Assembly: GCF_014873145.1 (NCBI RefSeq)
Contig: NZ_JADBEK010000001.1
Span: 2,542,001 to 2,606,000, forward strand
Length of the DNA: 64,000 nt
Source of the DNA: Nonomuraea angiospora
GTDB lineage: Bacteria > Actinomycetota > Actinomycetes > Streptosporangiales > Streptosporangiaceae
Reading direction: 5' to 3'
In this document: positions 61,568 through 64,000 of the stretch, piece after piece
Layout of the letters: each line of letters starts with the position of its first letter
Numbering within the stretch: the stretch's first letter is position 1
The notes under the pieces: generated by a model
The model's input: only the letters and a program-made list of their open reading frames with translations
Told to the model about the DNA's origin: nothing
Databases searched by the model: none
Program-made: the position numbers and the translations under genes

Positions 61568-62355
61568 CCGGCCGCGCCGGCACCGCGCTGCTCGCCCTGG
61601 TCGTACTGTTCTGCCTGCTCGCCCCCATGCTGTCCGGGTACGACCCGAACCTGCCCGACCTGGAGGACGCCCTCCTGCCGCCGAGCGCCGAACACTGGCT
61701 CGGCACCGACCAGCTCGGCCGCGACCTCCTCACCAGGACCGCCGCGGCCGGCCGCATCTCCCTGCTGTTCGCGCTGGCCATCACGACGATCACCACGGTC
61801 CTCGGCACGCTGTTCGGCACCGCGGCGGGGCTCCCCGGCGGCCTGCCTGACCGGCTGCTGCGGCCGGCCGCCACCACGGCGCTCGCCCTGCCCGGTCTCA
61901 CACTGGCGCTCGCGCTGGCCGGCGTGCTGCCGCCCGGGTACGTCACCGTCCTGGCCGCCCTCGTACCGCTCGGCTGGGTCAACTGCGGTCTCGTCGCGCA
62001 CACGGCGACCCGGCGGGTGGCCTCCTCCGACTACGTCCTGGCCGCGCGGGCCATCGGCGCCACCCCGTTCTACCTGCTCCGGCGTACCATCGGACCGCAC
62101 ATCGCCGGGCCCGTCCTGACCGTCGCCACCGCGGACTTCGCCAGGACGCTGATCGCCGTCACCTCGCTGAGCTTCCTCGGCATCGGGCTGCCGCCACCGG
62201 AGACCGACTGGGGCGGCATGGTGAGCGAGGCCACGCCCCTGCTGGCCGCCACGCCACGCCTGGCGATCGTGCCCGCCCTCGCCCTCGCCGTCACGGGGCT
62301 GGCCGTCGCGCTCGTCGCGGACGCCCGCCGCGAGCCGGGTCAGAGTCCCGATTGA
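61564..62355 (+). CDS. ABC transporter permease (DppC/NikC type)
   Basis: A 263-residue second permease, start ATG 61564 in an ATGA overlap. Features: SAEHWLGTDQLGRDLLTRTA, six helices, an EAA loop (AARAIGATPFYLLRRTIGPH) and TSLSFLGIGLPPPETDWGGM. No gene for either ATPase follows; after its stop comes a 290-bp gap with the third Zur-like box. The importer therefore needs ATPases from elsewhere, or they lie outside this window. Confidence 0.92.
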   Translation: MTGRAGTALLALVVLFCLLAPMLSGYDPNLPDLEDALLPPSAEHWLGTDQLGRDLLTRTAAAGRISLLFALAITTITTVLGTLFGTAAGLPGGLPDRLLRPAATTALALPGLTLALALAGVLPPGYVTVLAALVPLGWVNCGLVAHTATRRVASSDYVLAARAIGATPFYLLRRTIGPHIAGPVLTVATADFARTLIAVTSLSFLGIGLPPPETDWGGMVSEATPLLAATPRLAIVPALALAVTGLAVALVADARREPGQSPD

Positions 62356-62377
62356 GGAACCTTCGGCCGCTGCCGGA

Positions 62378-62584
62378 TCAACTGGGACGATGCTGCAGGA
62401 CGAGGCGCAGCGTTTTCAGCGACACGGGAGCTGGGAGCGAATCTGGAATCGCGTCGCAGGCACTAGCGGACACGGCCAGGCGCATCGCCTGGGCCATGAG
62501 TGCCGATTCACCATCGCTGGTGCGCATCAGCACGCTGCCCAGCCATCGCAATGATTCTTGCGTTTTCCGCCACATCTCTGGCAT
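62378..62584 (-). CDS. Possible 68-residue protein divergent from the flavoprotein gene
   Basis: A minus-strand frame from ATG 62584 encodes MPEMWRKTQESLRWLGSVLM, RTSDGESALMAQAMRLAVSA, ending KTLRLVLQHRPS. It is amphipathic with no motif known to me. The start lies 7 bp from the Zur-like box, so it would be derepressed together with the divergent gene. Codon use is fair but not decisive; it could be a chance frame in the gap. Confidence 0.35.
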   Translation of the reverse strand: MPEMWRKTQESLRWLGSVLMRTSDGESALMAQAMRLAVSASACDAIPDSLPAPVSLKTLRLVLQHRPS

Positions 62585-62590
62585 CCCACG

Positions 62591-62609
62591 CGTGAAAATG
62601 ATTATCGTT
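62591..62609. promoter_or_regulatory. Zur-like box upstream of the flavoprotein gene
   Basis: CGTGAAAATGATTATCGTT aligns with the boxes at 54379 and 59045; the TGAAAATGATTATC core is the closest of the three to published actinobacterial Zur sites as I recall them. It is 36 bp upstream of the start at 62645. Confidence 0.75.
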
Positions 62610-62644
62610 GCATATCTGGCCTGTAACGAAGGGATGCACACGAA

Positions 62645-63577
62645 ATGTTCGATGTCGTCGTGGTGGGTGCGGGACCGGCGGGGCTGAACGCCGCATTGGT
62701 GTCGGGGCGGCAGCGGCGGCGCGTGCTGCTGCTGGACAGCGGCGCACCGCGCAACGCCCCCGCGCAGGAGACGCACATGCTGCTGTCCCGCGACGGTCTC
62801 TCACCCACAGCACTCAGGGAGGCGGGGCAGGCGGATCTGCGGGCCTACCCCACGGTCGAGACCCGATCCGCCGAGGTCGTCGACGCGTCGGCCATCGCCT
62901 CGGGCTTCGAGCTGACCCTGGCCGACGGCGGGCGGGAGCGGGCGCGCAAACTCGTCCTCGCCACCGGTCAGACCGACGTCCTCGCCGACGTTCCCGGCCT
63001 GGCCGAGCGGTTCGGCCGCAGCGTGTTCCACTGCCCCTTCTGCCACGGTTACGAGGCGAGGGAGCAGCCGATCGCCGTTCTGGGCTCCGACTTCCCGAGC
63101 GTCATGCTCGCCCTGTACGTCGCCGACCGCTTCAGCGGCGACGTCGTACTGTGCGGCAACGGCGAGGCACCGCCGGACGAGCACCGCGAGCGCCTGGAGA
63201 AGGCCGGAGTGGCGGTGCGGGAGGAACGGGTCACGGAGGTACGCGGCGAGTTCGGCGCTCTTGAGCTGCGCCTGGAAGGCGGGCGGCCGCTCGCCCGCGG
63301 CGCGGTGTTCCACCGGACACGCATCAGGCAGCACTCCGACCTGGCCGAGCGCCTCGGCTGTGAGTTGCTGCCGGACGGGTGCGTGCGGGTCGACGAATTC
63401 CAGCAGACCTCCGTACGCGGGGTGTACGCCGCGGGTGACATGGCCCGGCTGGAGGCACTGCCGGACGCGATGACCTTCGTGGTCATGGGGGCAGCAGACG
63501 GCGCCAGAGCCGCCATATGGGTGGACCAGGAGCTGTTCCGGGAGGACGCCGGGCTGCCCGCCCCGAACGCGAGCTGA
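62645..63577 (+). CDS. Thioredoxin-reductase-like flavoprotein
   Basis: A 310-residue FAD/NAD(P) oxidoreductase of the thioredoxin-reductase fold. The FAD site is MFDVVVVGAGPAGLNAALVS, the redox pair is FHCPFCHGYEARE (CxxC), and the FAD-binding end is VRGVYAAGDMARLEALPDAM. The middle NADPH domain is less regular (IAVLGSDFPSVMLALYVADR, no GGGxSA). In metallophore clusters such enzymes make dithiol or thiazoline-modifying reductions (as for gliotoxin/holomycin-type oxidases), so it might act on a peptide product of the NRPS-type gene next door. The Zur-like box upstream supports zinc control. Confidence 0.85.
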   Translation: MFDVVVVGAGPAGLNAALVSGRQRRRVLLLDSGAPRNAPAQETHMLLSRDGLSPTALREAGQADLRAYPTVETRSAEVVDASAIASGFELTLADGGRERARKLVLATGQTDVLADVPGLAERFGRSVFHCPFCHGYEAREQPIAVLGSDFPSVMLALYVADRFSGDVVLCGNGEAPPDEHRERLEKAGVAVREERVTEVRGEFGALELRLEGGRPLARGAVFHRTRIRQHSDLAERLGCELLPDGCVRVDEFQQTSVRGVYAAGDMARLEALPDAMTFVVMGAADGARAAIWVDQELFREDAGLPAPNAS

Positions 63578-63585
63578 ACGATGGC

Positions 63586-63616
63586 ACGGCCCGGCGGCAC
63601 GCGGCCGCCGGGCCGT
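63586..63616. terminator. Bidirectional hairpin between flavoprotein and NRPS-type gene
   Basis: ACGGCCCGGCGGC (63586-63598) pairs perfectly with GCCGCCGGGCCGT (63604-63616) around a 5-nt loop. It lies between two convergent stops (63577 and 63621). Confidence 0.85.
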
Positions 63617-63620
63617 CAGG

Positions 63621-64000
63621 TCAGCGCTTCGTGCGGATGGCCGCGGCCAGGCCGGCGACGGTGGGCGCAGTGAGGAAGGCCCGGGGTGTGACGTGCGGGA
63701 GTCCTGAGCGGGCCAGGCGGGTGAGCATCCGGATGGCGATGAGTGAGTCCCCACCGAGCGCGAAGAACTCCGCCGCCCGGTCGACTGGATGGTGCTCCGG
63801 CAGGTCGAGGAGCTCGCGCCAGCAGTCGGCCACCGCCTGTTCCAGCTCGTCGCGCGGCGGGCCGCCGTCCTGCCCGGCGGTCACACGGGGTTGGGCACCG
63901 AGCCGGAGGCCGCCGTCCGGGTCCACTGCCCCCGGTAGGTCACAGCTGCTCTCCCAGCCCTCCGGCGTTTCCAGGGATCGCAGGAGCGCGGTGAACGTGG
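63621..64000 (-). CDS. C-terminal carrier (PCP/ACP) domain of a larger NRPS-type protein, cut by window edge
   Basis: The minus-strand frame stays open to the right edge. The visible 126 residues end with a phosphopantetheine carrier domain: LEQAVADCWRELLDLPEHHP, the attachment motif FFALGGDSLIAIRMLTRLAR (Ser in GGDSL) and LTAPTVAGLAAAIRTKR. Before it stands ALLRSLETPEGWESSCDLPG, a linker typical of the end of a condensation or adenylation module. A GTG at 63926 is in frame but is unlikely to be the start. Since zinc-starvation genes flank it, a metallophore synthetase is a reasonable guess. Only the last part is seen. Confidence 0.8.
   Translation of the reverse strand, partial: TFTALLRSLETPEGWESSCDLPGAVDPDGGLRLGAQPRVTAGQDGGPPRDELEQAVADCWRELLDLPEHHPVDRAAEFFALGGDSLIAIRMLTRLARSGLPHVTPRAFLTAPTVAGLAAAIRTKR

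Overview
The window is chromosomal DNA of a very GC-rich actinobacterium. The signs are dense GC-ending codons, GTG and TTG starts, many ATGA/TGATG stop-start overlaps, TetR regulators with palindromic operators, an actinobacterial-type high-affinity [NiFe]-hydrogenase and Zur-controlled zinc-free ribosomal proteins. The gene content would fit a Streptosporangiaceae/Nonomuraea-like genome, but that placement is inference. No rRNA, tRNA, CRISPR array or replication origin was seen. Both ends cut a gene: a coiled-coil protein on the left and a carrier-protein (NRPS-type) gene on the right.

1-9.9 kb: metabolic genes, each beside its regulator. They are an acyl-CoA dehydrogenase with TetR, an Ohr peroxidase with TetR, a secreted glycoside hydrolase with a PA14 domain, a kinase-fold phosphotransferase, and a ferredoxin-reductase fusion followed by a P450. 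9.9-23.8 kb: a complete-looking locus for a group 1h uptake hydrogenase. It holds structural subunits, a maturation protease, hypF, hypA, hypC, hypD and hypE (hypB is absent), a set of conserved but functionally undefined accessory proteins including a 35-residue membrane microprotein, and a divergent SIS / HypC-like / SIS trio. The expected product scavenges trace H2.

24-37 kb is accessory and eroded. It holds a 1230-residue STAND NTPase with WD40 repeats, an aminoglycoside-nucleotidyltransferase-like gene, a frameshifted phosphotransferase, a free-standing CBM2 protein and a TetR/nitroreductase pair with three tandem operators. It also holds relics of integrase-type, Tn3, IS3 and IS5 transposases and of a CocE/NonD hydrolase. 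37-43 kb: a P-loop/TPR protein faces a two-gene operon of a CHAT-protease-like protein and a small hydrophobic-segment protein. This is the best candidate for an undescribed conflict or signalling system. 43-52.8 kb: malic enzyme plus fumarase, a pyruvate:quinone-oxidoreductase-like enzyme, then TetR, P450 and an asparagine-synthetase-family enzyme.

53-64 kb reads as a zinc-starvation island. A zinc-free ribosomal protein operon (bL33, bL31B, bL28, bS14, bL32) diverges from a P-loop-less COG0523 protein, a second bS18, a decayed COG0523 copy, a methyltransferase, a Fur-family remnant and a broken permease followed by an intact TIGR03943-type partner. Three similar Zur-like boxes (54379, 59045, 62591) precede this operon pair, a nickel/peptide-type ABC importer lacking its ATPases, and a thioredoxin-reductase-like flavoprotein. 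The NRPS-type gene at the right edge could make a metallophore for that importer, but this is inference. Short tandem repeats with 12-, 14-, 42- and 54-bp periods recur in and just after genes in the left half.
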